In this document: positions 1 to 8,529 of the stretch, in pieces
Position numbering within the stretch: the first letter of the stretch is position 1
How the letters are laid out: each line of letters begins with the position of its first letter
Assembly (NCBI RefSeq): GCF_008015755.1
Contig: NZ_SSGF01000025.1
Span: 1 to 35,104 of the forward strand
DNA length: 35,104 nucleotides
Direction: 5' to 3'
Source: Methylophilus sp.
GTDB lineage: Bacteria; Pseudomonadota; Gammaproteobacteria; Burkholderiales; Methylophilaceae
Program-made: the position numbers and the translations under genes
Notes under the pieces: generated by a model
What the model saw: only the letters and a program-made list of their open reading frames with translations
Told to the model about the DNA's origin: nothing
Databases searched by the model: none

Positions 1-292
1 ACTGTGGTTCAGCTACTTAAATGAGAAGAATCCCATTCATCACGCTGAGTAGCGGAGACGAAGTGGGGGCTTTCGGCCATCGGCAGTTCGAGTTCCGCAA
101 CAAGCCACGTTTTGTGTGGCTTGTCAGGGCGAGTTTTGATGGACGCCCACATGAAGTCCGTTAACGGACGAAAGTCCTAGGTTGAGCAACGAAAGGGAGC
201 CGTCAGGCCGTGATGGCTGGGTGTCGTCCTCTTTGGTTACTTTCTGGGGGACAAGCACCAGAAAGTAACTCGCCAACAGGCGAAAGAAATGA
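1..292 (+). repeat. Dispersed repeat element, copy 1 (with hairpin end)
   Basis: This non-coding stretch upstream of mutS resembles the element at 5362-5627 in the same orientation and, inverted, the one at 5083-5278. Shared blocks include the start (ACTGTGG..GCTACTTAA), CACGCTGAGTAGCG, CGGCCATCGGC, GTTCGAGTTCCGC, GGGCGAGTTT and GAGCAACG. The element ends in a perfect 12-bp hairpin (236-247 with 258-269) around a 10-nt loop GGGACAAGCA. No convincing gene lies in it. The 81-codon minus-strand reading frame here is a by-product of the repeat. The copy may start left of the window. Confidence 0.75.
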
Positions 293-430
293 CAACATAC
301 AACACACAGATTTGAATAATCACTTTCTTCCGCCATCGTCTTTCTAAAAGCACTCTCGGCAAAAAACACGCTTTTGTTGTAAGATGCACTGGCTATTTAT
401 TCCAATTTCTCTAAATCAAAGTTTCCCTGC

Positions 431-2977
431 ATGTCCTTCGAAAACCACACCCCGATGATGCGTCAATACCTGACGCTGAAAGCACAGTATCCCGATATGC
501 TGCTGTTTTACCGCATGGGTGATTTTTACGAACTGTTTTTTGAGGATGCTGAAAAAGCATCGCGTTTGTTAGGCATTACATTGACCCGCCGTGGCGCCAG
601 CAATGGCGAGCCGATCAAGATGGCGGGGTTGCCTTACCATGCCGCTGAAGGCTATTTGGCCAAGCTGGCAAAAATGGGCGAAGCGGTGGCGATTTGTGAG
701 CAAGTCGGCGATCCGGCAACGTCTAAAGGCCCGGTGGCGCGTGAGGTGACACGTATTCTGACGCCTGGCACCTTGACCGATGCGGCGCTGCTGGATGAAA
801 CCCGCGACAATACTTTGCTGTGTGTGGCCAAAGGCGAGGGCGTGCTGGGGTTGGCGTGGCTCAACCTGGCTTCGGGCGAGTTTGTGTTGAGCGAAATTGC
901 ACCAGGGCATTTGTCGCAAGAACTGGAGCGCATTCATCCGGCCGAGTTGGTGCTGGCTGAAGATCATCGCTCTGATGTGTTAGACCAAGCCCGTTGTGCC
1001 AGAAAGCGGCTGGCGCCCTGGCAGTTTGATTGGGAGACTGCCCAGCGCAGTTTGACCCAGCAATTTAATACGCATGATCTGGCCGGGTTTGGTTGCGGCG
1101 AGATGCCTGCAGCGGTGACGGCGGCGGGGGCCTTGCTTGAGTATGTGAAGCATACGCAGCGTACAGCGCTGCCGCATATTGTGGGCTTGCGGGTAGAGCA
1201 GAGTACACATTATTTGCAGCTGGATGCGGCAACACGGCGCAATCTGGAAATTGATACTACTATCCGTGGCGAGCCGAGCCCGACCTTATATTCATTGCTG
1301 AATTCAACGCAAACAGCCATGGGCGCGCGTTTGCTGCGTCACTGGTTACATCATCCTTTGCGTAACCAGGCTACGATTCAACAGCGTCATTTGGCGGTGG
1401 CTGAGTTGTTGCAGCAGTTTCTTGAAGGCGACTTGCAGCAGGCCTTGCATCCGATTGGCGATATTGAGCGCATGACCACACGCGTGGCGCTTAAAACGGC
1501 GCGTCCGCGGGATTTGTCTGGGTTGCGTGATAGTTTGTTGCAGTTGCCCGCCATGGTGGCGACGCTACCTGCGGTGGATGCCGGTTTATTACGCAGTTTG
1601 CTGGCGGAGTTGCAAGTGCCTTCTGCCGCCTTGCAGTTACTGATGCAAGCGTTACAAGCAGAGCCGTCTGCGGTATTGCGTGAAGGTGGTGTGATTGCCA
1701 ATGGTTACGATGCCGAGCTGGATGAGCTGCGTGCGATCCAGACCAATCACGGTGATTTTTTGCTGCAATTTGAAGCTGCCGAAAAAGCGCGCACTGGCAT
1801 TAACAACCTCAAGGTGGAATACAACAGTGTCCACGGATTTTATATTGAAATCAGTCGCCTGCAGGCTGAAAGTGCCCCACCAGAATATCGCCGCCGCCAG
1901 ACTCTGAAAAACGTTGAGCGCTTTATTACGCCTGAACTCAAAGCCTTTGAAGACAAGGTGCTCAGCGCTAATGAGCGTGCACTGGCGCGTGAGAAAATGC
2001 TCTATGAGCAAGTGCTGGAGGCTTTGTTACCGCATATCGCCAGCTTGCAACGCATTGCCACGGCGGTGGCAACGCTGGATGTATTGGCCTGTTTTGCCGA
2101 GCGGGCACGGGCATTGCATTATGTGCAACCTGAATTTCGGCGCGATATTGGCCTTGAGATTCAATCTGGTCGTCATCCAGTGGTAGAGAGTATTGCGCAG
2201 CCTTATGTGGCGAATGATGTGGTGCTGAATCCCTATCGCCAGTTGTTGCTGATTACCGGCCCCAACATGGGCGGTAAATCGACCTTCATGCGACAGACCG
2301 CACTGATTGTATTGTTGGCGTATTGCGGTAGTTTTGTGCCAGCACACACTGCCGTGATTGGTGAGTTTGACCGTATTTTTACCCGCATCGGTGCTTCTGA
2401 TGACCTGGCTGGTGGCCGTTCTACCTTTATGGTTGAGATGACAGAAACCGCCAATATTTTGAACAACGCCAGTGCCAATAGTCTGGTGCTGCTCGATGAA
2501 ATTGGTCGCGGCACCAGTACGTTTGACGGCCTGAGCCTGGCGTGGGCGGTGGCTAAACAATTACTGGAAAAAAACAAGTCACTCACTTTGTTTGCCACGC
2601 ATTATTTTGAGCTGACGCGGATTGTCGATGACGCCAAGCATGCCGCCAATGTGCATCTGGATGCGGTAGAACATGGGCAGGGCATTGTGTTTTTGCACAA
2701 GGTAGAAGAGGGTGCTGCCACCATGAGTTACGGGATTCAGGTGGCCCAACTGGCAGGTATTCCAAAGTCTGTGGTACAACTGGCCAAGCGCAAGTTACAG
2801 CAGCTTGAAAACCAGACCATTGCCGCCACACCGCAGAATGATCTGTTTGCCAGCAGCCAGCTGCCTGAGGAACCGCCAGTGCATCCGCTGGTCGCAGAGT
2901 TAGAGCGTATTCAGCCCGATGATTTAACCCCCAAGCAAGCATTAGAACTACTATATCTTTTGAAAAAACAACTGTGA
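431..2977 (+). CDS. mutS: DNA mismatch repair protein MutS
   Basis: MutS recognises mispaired and looped-out bases and starts methyl-directed repair with MutL. The 848-aa product is the usual length. The N-terminal mismatch-recognition domain has the Phe-x-Glu wedge at residues 32-34 (in GDFYELF). The C-terminal ATPase has Walker [10 protein letters not shown] at about 610-618, followed by the Walker [15 protein letters not shown] segment and the ATHYFEL region. The extreme C-terminus ([18 protein letters not shown]) matches the MutS tetramerisation tail. The ATG at 431 has no strong Shine-Dalgarno sequence, but the N-terminus aligns with the family ([20 protein letters not shown]). The stop is followed closely by the nitroreductase gene, suggesting co-transcription. 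Confidence 0.98.
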   Translation: MSFENHTPMMRQYLTLKAQYPDMLLFYRMGDFYELFFEDAEKASRLLGITLTRRGASNGEPIKMAGLPYHAAEGYLAKLAKMGEAVAICEQVGDPATSKGPVAREVTRILTPGTLTDAALLDETRDNTLLCVAKGEGVLGLAWLNLASGEFVLSEIAPGHLSQELERIHPAELVLAEDHRSDVLDQARCARKRLAPWQFDWETAQRSLTQQFNTHDLAGFGCGEMPAAVTAAGALLEYVKHTQRTALPHIVGLRVEQSTHYLQLDAATRRNLEIDTTIRGEPSPTLYSLLNSTQTAMGARLLRHWLHHPLRNQATIQQRHLAVAELLQQFLEGDLQQALHPIGDIERMTTRVALKTARPRDLSGLRDSLLQLPAMVATLPAVDAGLLRSLLAELQVPSAALQLLMQALQAEPSAVLREGGVIANGYDAELDELRAIQTNHGDFLLQFEAAEKARTGINNLKVEYNSVHGFYIEISRLQAESAPPEYRRRQTLKNVERFITPELKAFEDKVLSANERALAREKMLYEQVLEALLPHIASLQRIATAVATLDVLACFAERARALHYVQPEFRRDIGLEIQSGRHPVVESIAQPYVANDVVLNPYRQLLLITGPNMGGKSTFMRQTALIVLLAYCGSFVPAHTAVIGEFDRIFTRIGASDDLAGGRSTFMVEMTETANILNNASANSLVLLDEIGRGTSTFDGLSLAWAVAKQLLEKNKSLTLFATHYFELTRIVDDAKHAANVHLDAVEHGQGIVFLHKVEEGAATMSYGIQVAQLAGIPKSVVQLAKRKLQQLENQTIAATPQNDLFASSQLPEEPPVHPLVAELERIQPDDLTPKQALELLYLLKKQL

Positions 2978-2987
2978 GGATTTGATC

Positions 2988-3581
2988 ATGCAAAAACCTG
3001 CCATCACCCAACAAGCCATACACGATTTACTGGCTAACCGCTGGAGCGGCCGCGCCTATGACGCTGCTCAGTCTGTGAGCAAAGAGCAAGTTGTCAGCCT
3101 GCTTGAAGCCGCGCGTTGGGCACCTTCATGCTTTGGTGATCAACCATGGCGTTATGTCGTATGCAACAAGGCCGATAATCTGCAAGCCTGGCAAGCGGCT
3201 TTTGATTGTCTGGTGCCTGGCAACCAGAGTTGGGCGGTGGATGCGCCAGTGCTGCTTTTGATTTGCGCGGATACCTTATTTAGTCACAATGATAAACCAA
3301 ATAAATGGGCCGCCTACGATACCGGTGCCGCGACGGAGAACCTCTGTTTGCAAGCGACGGCGCTGGGTTTAATGGCGCACCAGATGGGTGGATTTGATGC
3401 TGATAAAGCACGCACCACCTTTAACGTGCCTGAGCGTTACCAGATTCTAGCCATGGTCACAATCGGCTATCAGGCAGCCGTGGAGAGCTTGGCCGGGGAA
3501 GTCAAAGAGCGCGAACTCGCTGCGCGCAGCCGCAAACCACTCGAGGAGTTGTTTTTTAATGGTGTATGGCAAGGTCAATAG
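2988..3581 (+). CDS. Nitroreductase family protein
   Basis: The 197-aa protein belongs to the FMN-dependent nitroreductase family, which uses NAD(P)H to reduce nitro compounds, quinones or similar acceptors; the physiological substrate cannot be read from sequence. Family hallmarks are the N-terminal RWSGRAYD segment (the RRSxRxF-type FMN phosphate site), the EAARWAPSCFGDQPWRYVV block, and a late ALGLMAHQMGGFD segment. An in-frame TTG lies at 2982, but I chose the ATG at 2988 because GAGGA (2976-2980) sits 7 nt upstream. That ribosome site overlaps the mutS stop codon, so translation is probably coupled to mutS. The functional link between the two genes is unknown. Confidence 0.9.
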   Translation: MQKPAITQQAIHDLLANRWSGRAYDAAQSVSKEQVVSLLEAARWAPSCFGDQPWRYVVCNKADNLQAWQAAFDCLVPGNQSWAVDAPVLLLICADTLFSHNDKPNKWAAYDTGAATENLCLQATALGLMAHQMGGFDADKARTTFNVPERYQILAMVTIGYQAAVESLAGEVKERELAARSRKPLEELFFNGVWQGQ

Positions 3582-3650
3582 TTTCGTCACGTTTGCCTAT
3601 ACGGCATTGGCCCGTTTGGGTAGATAAGCCCTTGATCGAGAAGATTGTTG

Positions 3651-3679
3651 TTGAGTTATTCGACACGATGGCTTAGGAT
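3651..3679 (+). promoter_or_regulatory. Weak candidate promoter for the PEP-CTERM gene
   Basis: TTGAGT (3651-3656) and TAGGAT (3674-3679) are separated by 17 bp, upstream of the gene starting at 3750. Both hexamers are imperfect matches to a sigma-70 promoter. The call rests only on spacing and position. Confidence 0.25.
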
Positions 3680-3749
3680 AAACTTATTGATTAATAGCAT
3701 GCATAAGAAAGTTGTCTGTGATTACAGGCAAACGCTTTGAGGAGAGAAT

Positions 3750-4295
3750 ATGTTGATATCACGCTTTGCTAAAACGGTTGTTGGCCTTGCCTTGATGGTG
3801 GGGATGTCTGCAGTAAATGCAGCTAACTACACTTTTGTTGGCAGTTGGTCTGTTTATAACAGTGCCGCACCTTTATGGAGTGACAGTGCTTATGACGATA
3901 CTAATGGCCCGCTAGCTTACACTGCTCAAGAAGCCGCTGCGTTATTGTTTGGTGGTTCTGCCTCTGATTATGTGATTAGTTCTATCGATAACAATCCACT
4001 CAATATCGATTTCAAGGCTTGGTATGATGTGCTAGGTTATGAGTCTAATAACACGGGTGTTTTATTCGCTCAAGACTATAACAGCAAGTATAACGGTGCT
4101 TATTATGGTCCAGTGGGTTCATTCATTCCTGATAACATCAATGCCGCTGCTTCTGCATTTATCAGAGACAATGATGTCTCCAGTGTGAACTATGCATTTA
4201 GAATCACACCTGTGCCAGAGCCAGAAAGCTATGGTTTGCTGATGGCAGGCTTGGGTACCATTGTGTGGGTACGTAGAAAAAAAATCACTGCTTAA
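3750..4295 (+). CDS. PEP-CTERM sorting domain protein, unknown function
   Basis: The 181-aa secreted protein has a signal peptide (ISRFAKTVVGLALMVGMSAVNA, cleavage after about residue 24). It ends in a PEP-CTERM tripartite tail: PVPEPESYGLLMAG, then a hydrophobic segment and a basic RRKK end. This tail is the substrate signal for exosortase (EpsH/XrtA type), normally linked to exopolysaccharide production, so an exosortase is expected elsewhere in the genome. The middle part (residues 25-150) is rich in Asn, Tyr, Ser and Asp with no domain I recognise. The ribosome site GAGGAG precedes the ATG by 7 nt. The gene has its own terminator and is probably monocistronic. Confidence 0.88.
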   Translation: MLISRFAKTVVGLALMVGMSAVNAANYTFVGSWSVYNSAAPLWSDSAYDDTNGPLAYTAQEAAALLFGGSASDYVISSIDNNPLNIDFKAWYDVLGYESNNTGVLFAQDYNSKYNGAYYGPVGSFIPDNINAAASAFIRDNDVSSVNYAFRITPVPEPESYGLLMAGLGTIVWVRRKKITA

Positions 4296-4309
4296 TGTAC
4301 AAGCATTTA

Positions 4310-4346
4310 AAAACAAAAAAGTCGGCATTGCCGGCTTTTTTGTTTT
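4310..4346. terminator. Intrinsic terminator after the PEP-CTERM gene
   Basis: A 17-bp stem (4310-4326 with 4330-4346, one G-T pair) has a 3-nt loop. It is A-rich on the left and T-rich on the right (GGCTTTTTTG), so it can work in either direction. It lies 15 bp after the stop codon. Confidence 0.9.
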
Positions 4347-4443
4347 GAGGGATTTGCATCACAGTGCATGAAAATTTCTCTGGCAGCCAGTTTCGTCTGT
4401 TAAAATATTACTTATAAAAACAATTTTTTGGACTGGAGATAGT

Positions 4444-4812
4444 ATGGCGGTTGTAACACTGACCAAAGATAATTTTAAAGAAACCATCGAAAGCCATGCT
4501 TTTGTGGTGGTGGATTTTTGGGCACCCTGGTGTGACCCTTGCGTAGCGTTTACGCCGACTTTTGAGGCTGCTGCAGCAAAGAACCCGGATATTCTGTTTG
4601 GCATGGTGAATACTGAAACAGACCCGGAGATTTCTGAGTATTTTGAAGTGAAACAAATTCCAGGCTTACTGGTGATTCGTGAGCGTGCAGGGATTCATGC
4701 GCAAGTCGGCGAAATTGGTGCGCCAGCACTGGATGAGATTATCAAGTGGGCACGTGAGTTTGATATGACGCCGGTGCGGGAATATTACAAGGCGGAAGAT
4801 GCCAAGCAATAA
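4444..4812 (+). CDS. Thioredoxin family protein with WCDPC active site
   Basis: The 122-aa single-domain thioredoxin-fold protein has no signal peptide, so it is probably a cytoplasmic thiol-disulfide oxidoreductase. The beta strand VVVDFWAPWC leads into the active site Cys30-Asp-Pro-Cys33 (WCDPC), where classical thioredoxins have WCGPC. The cis-proline loop reads QIPGLLV rather than the usual TPT. Both departures suggest a redox potential or partner set different from housekeeping TrxA. Family relatives with WC[DP]PC sites are often called thioredoxin-like without a known partner. GGAG (4435-4438) precedes the ATG by 5 nt, and the gene is flanked by terminators on both sides, so it is a lone transcription unit. 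Confidence 0.9.
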   Translation: MAVVTLTKDNFKETIESHAFVVVDFWAPWCDPCVAFTPTFEAAAAKNPDILFGMVNTETDPEISEYFEVKQIPGLLVIRERAGIHAQVGEIGAPALDEIIKWAREFDMTPVREYYKAEDAKQ

Positions 4813-4831
4813 TCGCTGCTGATTGTTGACT

Positions 4832-4862
4832 AAAAAGCCATGCATTGCATGGCTTTTTGCTT
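4832..4862 (+). terminator. Intrinsic terminator after the thioredoxin gene
   Basis: A perfect 12-bp stem (4832-4843 with 4847-4858) with a 3-nt loop ends in GGCTTTTTGCTTTT. It lies 19 bp after the stop codon. Confidence 0.9.
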
Positions 4863-5082
4863 TTATGCAATGCGAATTTTAATCGATGATTTTGGTATTG
4901 TTGCGTTATTTGGCATGCCGCTGTCGGCTGGAGGCTGGGAAAGGTGAGATTGCAGTAAAAGGTTACTCTTTGATTGAATGTTTTATTTTCGCCTTTTCGG
5001 TGGGACCTGGTCGTTGCAGTCGTAGGGTGGGCATTTATGCCCACGCGTTTGTGGTTGTTTGTTAGGATGCTTTTCGCTTTTT
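4863..5082. other. Gene-free spacer
   Basis: I see no supported gene here. The small reading frames lack ribosome sites and family features. The right end (GGGTGGGCATTTATGCCCACGCG, about 5025-5046) contains an inverted repeat, TGGGCATTTATGCCCA, possibly the outer edge of the neighbouring repeat element. Confidence 0.5.
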
Positions 5083-5278
5083 CAGCGAGTTACTTTTCTT
5101 TGCTTGCCCAAAGAATAAGTAACCAAAAGAAATGCACCCCAGCTTCCGCTTATTTCCTGCGTTGCTCGTCAAAATAAGCGGTCACGAAACTCATCCTAGC
5201 GACCTGCACAAAACGCAGGCCACCGCGGGATTCGAACAGTCGCTCCCTTCCTTCTTATTTTGCCTGCGCTACTCGGCG
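5083..5278 (-). repeat. Dispersed repeat element, copy 2 (inverted)
   Basis: The reverse complement of this stretch matches copies 1 and 3 in order: GAGTAGCG, CTGTTCGAatCCCGCGGTGGC, a GCTAGGatGAGTTTCG block, GAGCAACGCA, then TTTTGGTTACTT. Its hairpin lies at 5089-5102 with 5109-5123 and has one mismatch. The loop region, read on the minus strand, is GGGCAAGC as in the other copies. Together with copy 3 it forms a roughly 540-bp imperfect inverted repeat. No gene is supported inside it. Confidence 0.7.
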
Positions 5279-5361
5279 CGGCAGATGGGGACCCCGAAGA
5301 CCATGCGACTGCCATCACTCGATGGATTTAAACAAATGAATCTTGTTTTTAAACCGTCCAA

Positions 5362-5627
5362 ACTGTGGTGCGGCTACTTAAGTAAGATAAATCCCATCCC
5401 ATCACGCTGAGTAGCGAAGACGAAGTGGGGGGCATTCGGCCATCGGCTGTTCGAGTTCCGCGGTGGCTTGCGTAGTGTGTAAGCCGCTAGGGCGAGTTTC
5501 GATGGATGCCCACTTTGCTGAGCAACGCAAGGGAGCCGTAGGCCGTGATGGCTGGGTGCCCTCTTTTTGGTTACTTTTTTGGGGCAAGCAAAAAAAGTAA
5601 CTTGCCAAGAACGCGAAAAGAAACATC
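5362..5627 (+). repeat. Dispersed repeat element, copy 3
   Basis: This copy has the same orientation as copy 1 and runs from ACTGTGG to the hairpin and GCGAAAAGAAAC. The hairpin is perfect: GTTACTTTTTT (5570-5580) with AAAAAAGTAAC (5591-5601) around the 10-nt loop GGGGCAAGCA. The small frames on both strands are repeat by-products. The stretch from 5628 to 5743, up to the Lrp gene, holds nothing I can identify. Confidence 0.75.
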
Positions 5628-5743
5628 TAACAAAGAGCCGCCCATTATTAAAAGTAAATTGGACTGCATTGAACTTAAGGAATGACGCCGAGGAGGTCAA
5701 AAAGCAAAAAATCACTTTAATGAGCATCTCTCATACTCATGTC

Positions 5744-6208
5744 TTAATCCACGGGTACTTTCGCCCGTGCCACCACATTCCTCAGTACAAAACTGGTATG
5801 CACGCCGGTGACGCCTGCAATTTTGGTGATTTTATGCAGTAATAAATGCTGGTAGTCATCCATATCTTTCACCACGACTTTAAGCAAGTAGTCTGATTGC
5901 TGGCCAGTAATTAGCAGACATTCCAGCACTTCTGGAATCTGTGTGATGCTGCTTTCAAAATTCGCAAAGCGTTCTGGTGTGTGTTGATCCATGGAGATAC
6001 CAATCAACGCCATCAGGCTAAGTCCTAGCTTTTTCGCATCAACCAGTGCCTGATAGCCAAGTATCAGGCCTGCTTGTTCTAAGGCTTTGACTCTTCTCAG
6101 GCATGGCGCAGGGGAGAGGCCAATACGGTCTGCGAGCTCCTGGTTGCTGATGTGTCCGTCAGTTTGCAGTATGCTCAGTATGGCTTTGTCGAACCGGTCT
6201 AATTTCAT
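5744..6208 (-). CDS. Lrp/AsnC family transcriptional regulator
   Basis: The 154-aa product has the standard two-domain Lrp/AsnC layout. The N-terminal winged helix-turn-helix (LDRFDKAILSILQTDGHISNQELADRIGLSPAPCLRRVKALEQAGLI, about residues 3-49) matches the family's DNA-binding domain. The C-terminal RAM domain (about 65-150) provides octamer assembly and amino acid binding. Spacing and motifs closely match E. coli Lrp (SNxELAxRVGLSPxPCLRRVxRLE). The gene is divergent from leuA across a 163-bp AT-rich region carrying TTGAAA/TTTCAA half-sites. It may therefore control leuA, its own transcription, or both, in response to leucine or another amino acid. The ligand is not readable from sequence. 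Confidence 0.93.
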   Translation of the reverse strand: MKLDRFDKAILSILQTDGHISNQELADRIGLSPAPCLRRVKALEQAGLILGYQALVDAKKLGLSLMALIGISMDQHTPERFANFESSITQIPEVLECLLITGQQSDYLLKVVVKDMDDYQHLLLHKITKIAGVTGVHTSFVLRNVVARAKVPVD

Positions 6209-6210
6209 TT

Positions 6211-6276
6211 AAATTTCAACTTTAATTTTATATTGAAATAATATTACAAAAATATTTAATAAGTTGAAATAATATT
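6211..6276. promoter_or_regulatory. Candidate Lrp operator between the lrp-like gene and leuA
   Basis: The region is very AT-rich. It contains an inverted pair TTTCAA (6214-6219) and TTGAAA (6233-6238), and a second TTGAAA (6264-6269). The 13-mer TTGAAATAATATT occurs twice, at 6233-6245 and 6264-6276, exactly 31 bp apart, about three helical turns. That phasing suits a multimeric Lrp/AsnC protein wrapping DNA. Binding by the adjacent regulator is inferred from position. Confidence 0.5.
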
Positions 6277-6371
6277 TTTTAAATTGGATTTTTTTAGATA
6301 AATTAGCAATTTAATTTTTCGCCAAACCTCTATCATGTATTCTGTCAAAAACAAAACCGATGGAGCACAGC

Positions 6372-8057
6372 ATGCAGACACAATCCGCACAAAAATATCA
6401 GGCTTTTCCACCTGTGAATCTCAAAGACCGCCAGTGGCCGAATGCGGTGATTAGCCAGCCACCGATCTGGATGAGTACCGACTTGCGTGATGGCAATCAG
6501 TCGCTGTTTGAGCCTATGGATGCGGAAAAGAAGCTGCGTATGTTTCATATGCTGTGCCAGATGGGGTTTAAAGAGATTGAAGTGGCCTTTCCTTCGGCGT
6601 CACAAACCGATTTTAATTTTGTGCGTCGTCTGATTGAGGAAAAACGTATTCCTGATGATGTGACCATAGAGGTGCTGACGCAGGCGCGAGAGCACCTGAT
6701 ACGTCGCACCATGGAATCAGTGCGCGGTGCGCGCCGTGTGATTGTGCATATTTATAATGCGATTTCGCCTACCTTTAGAGAGGTGGTATTCAATATGAGC
6801 CAGGCCGAGGTGAAGGCGATGGCCGTAGATTCGGTCAAGCTGGTGAAGGCTCTGGCGGCTGATATGCCTGAAACTGAGATCATCATGCAATATAGCCCGG
6901 AGACGTTTACCGCCACGGAGCTTGCATTTTCTAAAGAGGTCTGTGATGCGGTCACCGAGGCCTGGGAGGCGACGCCAACACGCAAGGTGATTATTAATTG
7001 CCCAGCGACGGTAGAAGTGGCGAGCCCGAACGTGTATGCGGACCAGATTGAATGGATGCACCGCAATCTGGCGCGTCGCGACAGCGTGATTCTGAGTCTG
7101 CATCCACATAATGACCGCGGTACGGCGGTGGCGGCGACCGAGCTTGGCATCATGGCCGGTGCGGATCGTGTAGAAGGGTGTCTGTTTGGGCATGGCGAGC
7201 GCACTGGTAACGTGGACCTGGTCACCGTGGCGCTTAATATGTACACGCAAGGCGTCCACCCGGGCCTGGATTTTTCGGACATTGATGCGATAGGCCGCAC
7301 GGTAGAGGAGTGCACGCAGATTGAGATTCATCCGCGTCACCCTTATGCGGGTGACCTGGTGTTTACTGCATTTTCTGGCTCGCATCAGGATGCGATTAAA
7401 AAAGGTCTGGCTGCCCAGCAGGCAGATGCACGCTGGAACGTGCCTTATCTGCCGATTGACCCTAAAGACCTGGGCCGCAATTATGACTCAATTATTCGGG
7501 TGAATAGCCAGTCCGGCAAGGGCGGCGTGGCTTACCTGATGGAAAGTCATTATGGCGTTGTGATGCCTAGACGCATGCAGGTAGAGTTTTCGGGCGTGGT
7601 GCAGCAATATACTGACCAGCATGGCAGCGAAGTTGGCCCGGCGGAGCTGTGGCAACTGTTTAATACGCATTATGTGTCTGCGGTCGAGCCTATGCACTTT
7701 CAGGACTACCAGCTTGAGACGCATGCCCAGGGCCAGGCGATTCGGATGCGTGTGGCGATGGATGGCGTGCCAACGATTGCCAGCGGGCAGGGCAATGGTC
7801 CGATAGATGCGGCGATTCATGCGCTGCAAAATATGGGCATAGAGGTGCAGGTGCGCAGTTTTGAGGAGCGTTCGCTGGGCGCCAGTGCTTCAGCCGCCGA
7901 AGCCACCGCCTGTGCTTTTGTCGAGGTCGTCTGCCAGGGCAAAGTCTGTTATGGGGTGGGGATGGATACCAATATTGTCACCGCGTCTATTAAAGCGATT
8001 TTCAGCGGCATGAATCGCTGTGGTATACAGCCTGCGGGGGTGGCTAAAACGGCCTGA
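6372..8057 (+). CDS. leuA: 2-isopropylmalate synthase
   Basis: LeuA condenses acetyl-CoA with 2-ketoisovalerate, the first committed step of leucine synthesis. The 561-aa product is of the longer LeuA type found in Pseudomonas, Corynebacterium and many betaproteobacteria. The catalytic TIM barrel begins with TDLRDGNQSL (catalytic Arg and metal Asp). It also has the metal-binding LSLHPHNDRG and the GCLFGHGERTGNVDL signature. The C-terminal regulatory domain (about 430-556) is expected to mediate leucine feedback inhibition. An ATG exists at 6360, but I chose 6372 because GGAG (6362-6365) lies 6 nt upstream of it and nothing suitable precedes 6360. An Lrp-type regulator sits divergently upstream. 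Confidence 0.96.
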   Translation: MQTQSAQKYQAFPPVNLKDRQWPNAVISQPPIWMSTDLRDGNQSLFEPMDAEKKLRMFHMLCQMGFKEIEVAFPSASQTDFNFVRRLIEEKRIPDDVTIEVLTQAREHLIRRTMESVRGARRVIVHIYNAISPTFREVVFNMSQAEVKAMAVDSVKLVKALAADMPETEIIMQYSPETFTATELAFSKEVCDAVTEAWEATPTRKVIINCPATVEVASPNVYADQIEWMHRNLARRDSVILSLHPHNDRGTAVAATELGIMAGADRVEGCLFGHGERTGNVDLVTVALNMYTQGVHPGLDFSDIDAIGRTVEECTQIEIHPRHPYAGDLVFTAFSGSHQDAIKKGLAAQQADARWNVPYLPIDPKDLGRNYDSIIRVNSQSGKGGVAYLMESHYGVVMPRRMQVEFSGVVQQYTDQHGSEVGPAELWQLFNTHYVSAVEPMHFQDYQLETHAQGQAIRMRVAMDGVPTIASGQGNGPIDAAIHALQNMGIEVQVRSFEERSLGASASAAEATACAFVEVVCQGKVCYGVGMDTNIVTASIKAIFSGMNRCGIQPAGVAKTA

Positions 8058-8070
8058 TGTGATTGACCGT

Positions 8071-8099
8071 CGCCTGTCGTCTTGTCTTGGCGATAGGCG
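8071..8099. terminator. Possible hairpin between convergent genes
   Basis: CGCCTGTCG (8071-8079) pairs with CGATAGGCG (8091-8099), with one G-T pair, between the convergent 3' ends of leuA and the small membrane-protein gene. There is no clear T-run, so its terminator role is uncertain. Confidence 0.4.
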
Positions 8100-8107
8100 G
8101 TGTATGT

Positions 8108-8455
8108 TTACCAGTGGCCAGTCGTCACTAGCCTGTAGATGAAATAAGCGCCTAACAGCATCATGGCATAGACCGGAAAATTGCTGGCTGAACGCCGTTG
8201 TTGCGAGCTGATATGGGTGATGTAGCGGTGAAAAGCAAACATGGCAAGTAGACCGGCGGCGGTGAGGACCATGTTGAGCGTGGAGGCCATGATCCACTGT
8301 ACCCAGTCCATCGGCCCCTCGTTGCTGCCAAACACATGCACCGCCATGCCGATAAAGCCGCACACCATGAGGCCCAGTGTCAGTAATGCCTGCACGATTT
8401 GCCGCGGGCCATCTGGGCGAATCGTGCGATTTTTGCTGTAACGGTTTGGATCCAC
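8108..8455 (-). CDS. Small membrane protein, unknown family
   Basis: I do not recognise this protein. From the GTG at 8455 it has 115 aa. The polar, basic N-terminus (DPNRYSKNRTIRPDGPRQIV) is followed by three hydrophobic segments: about residues 22-43 (ALLTLGLMVCGFIGMAVHVF), 53-77, and 94-110 near the C-terminus. It is probably an inner-membrane protein with a cytoplasmic N-terminus. An upstream TTG (8476) would add seven residues, but GGGAG sits 7 nt before the GTG, which decides the start. It follows nlpD on the same strand in the place where many gammaproteobacteria have rpoS. Confidence 0.65.
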   Translation of the reverse strand: MDPNRYSKNRTIRPDGPRQIVQALLTLGLMVCGFIGMAVHVFGSNEGPMDWVQWIMASTLNMVLTAAGLLAMFAFHRYITHISSQQRRSASNFPVYAMMLLGAYFIYRLVTTGHW

Positions 8456-8529
8456 TTGCGGACTCCCTTCAAGCAACAGGCGCGTTCGCGCGATGAACTG
8501 CTCTCAAGTCTGGCAGGGCTGCACCGACT

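Noticed and set aside
124..369. An 81-codon minus-strand frame before mutS
   Set aside because: It overlaps repeat copy 1, and similar peptides arise in the other copies purely from the shared repeat DNA.
2027..2560. A 177-codon minus-strand frame inside mutS, and similar long antisense frames in leuA and tamB
   Set aside because: The sense genes have complete family motifs. The antisense frames have none.
4974..5842. Small frames on both strands in the intergenic region (4974-5177, 5132-5410, 5374-5727, 5567-5842)
   Set aside because: They lie in dispersed repeat copies or their edges and lack ribosome sites and recognisable domains.
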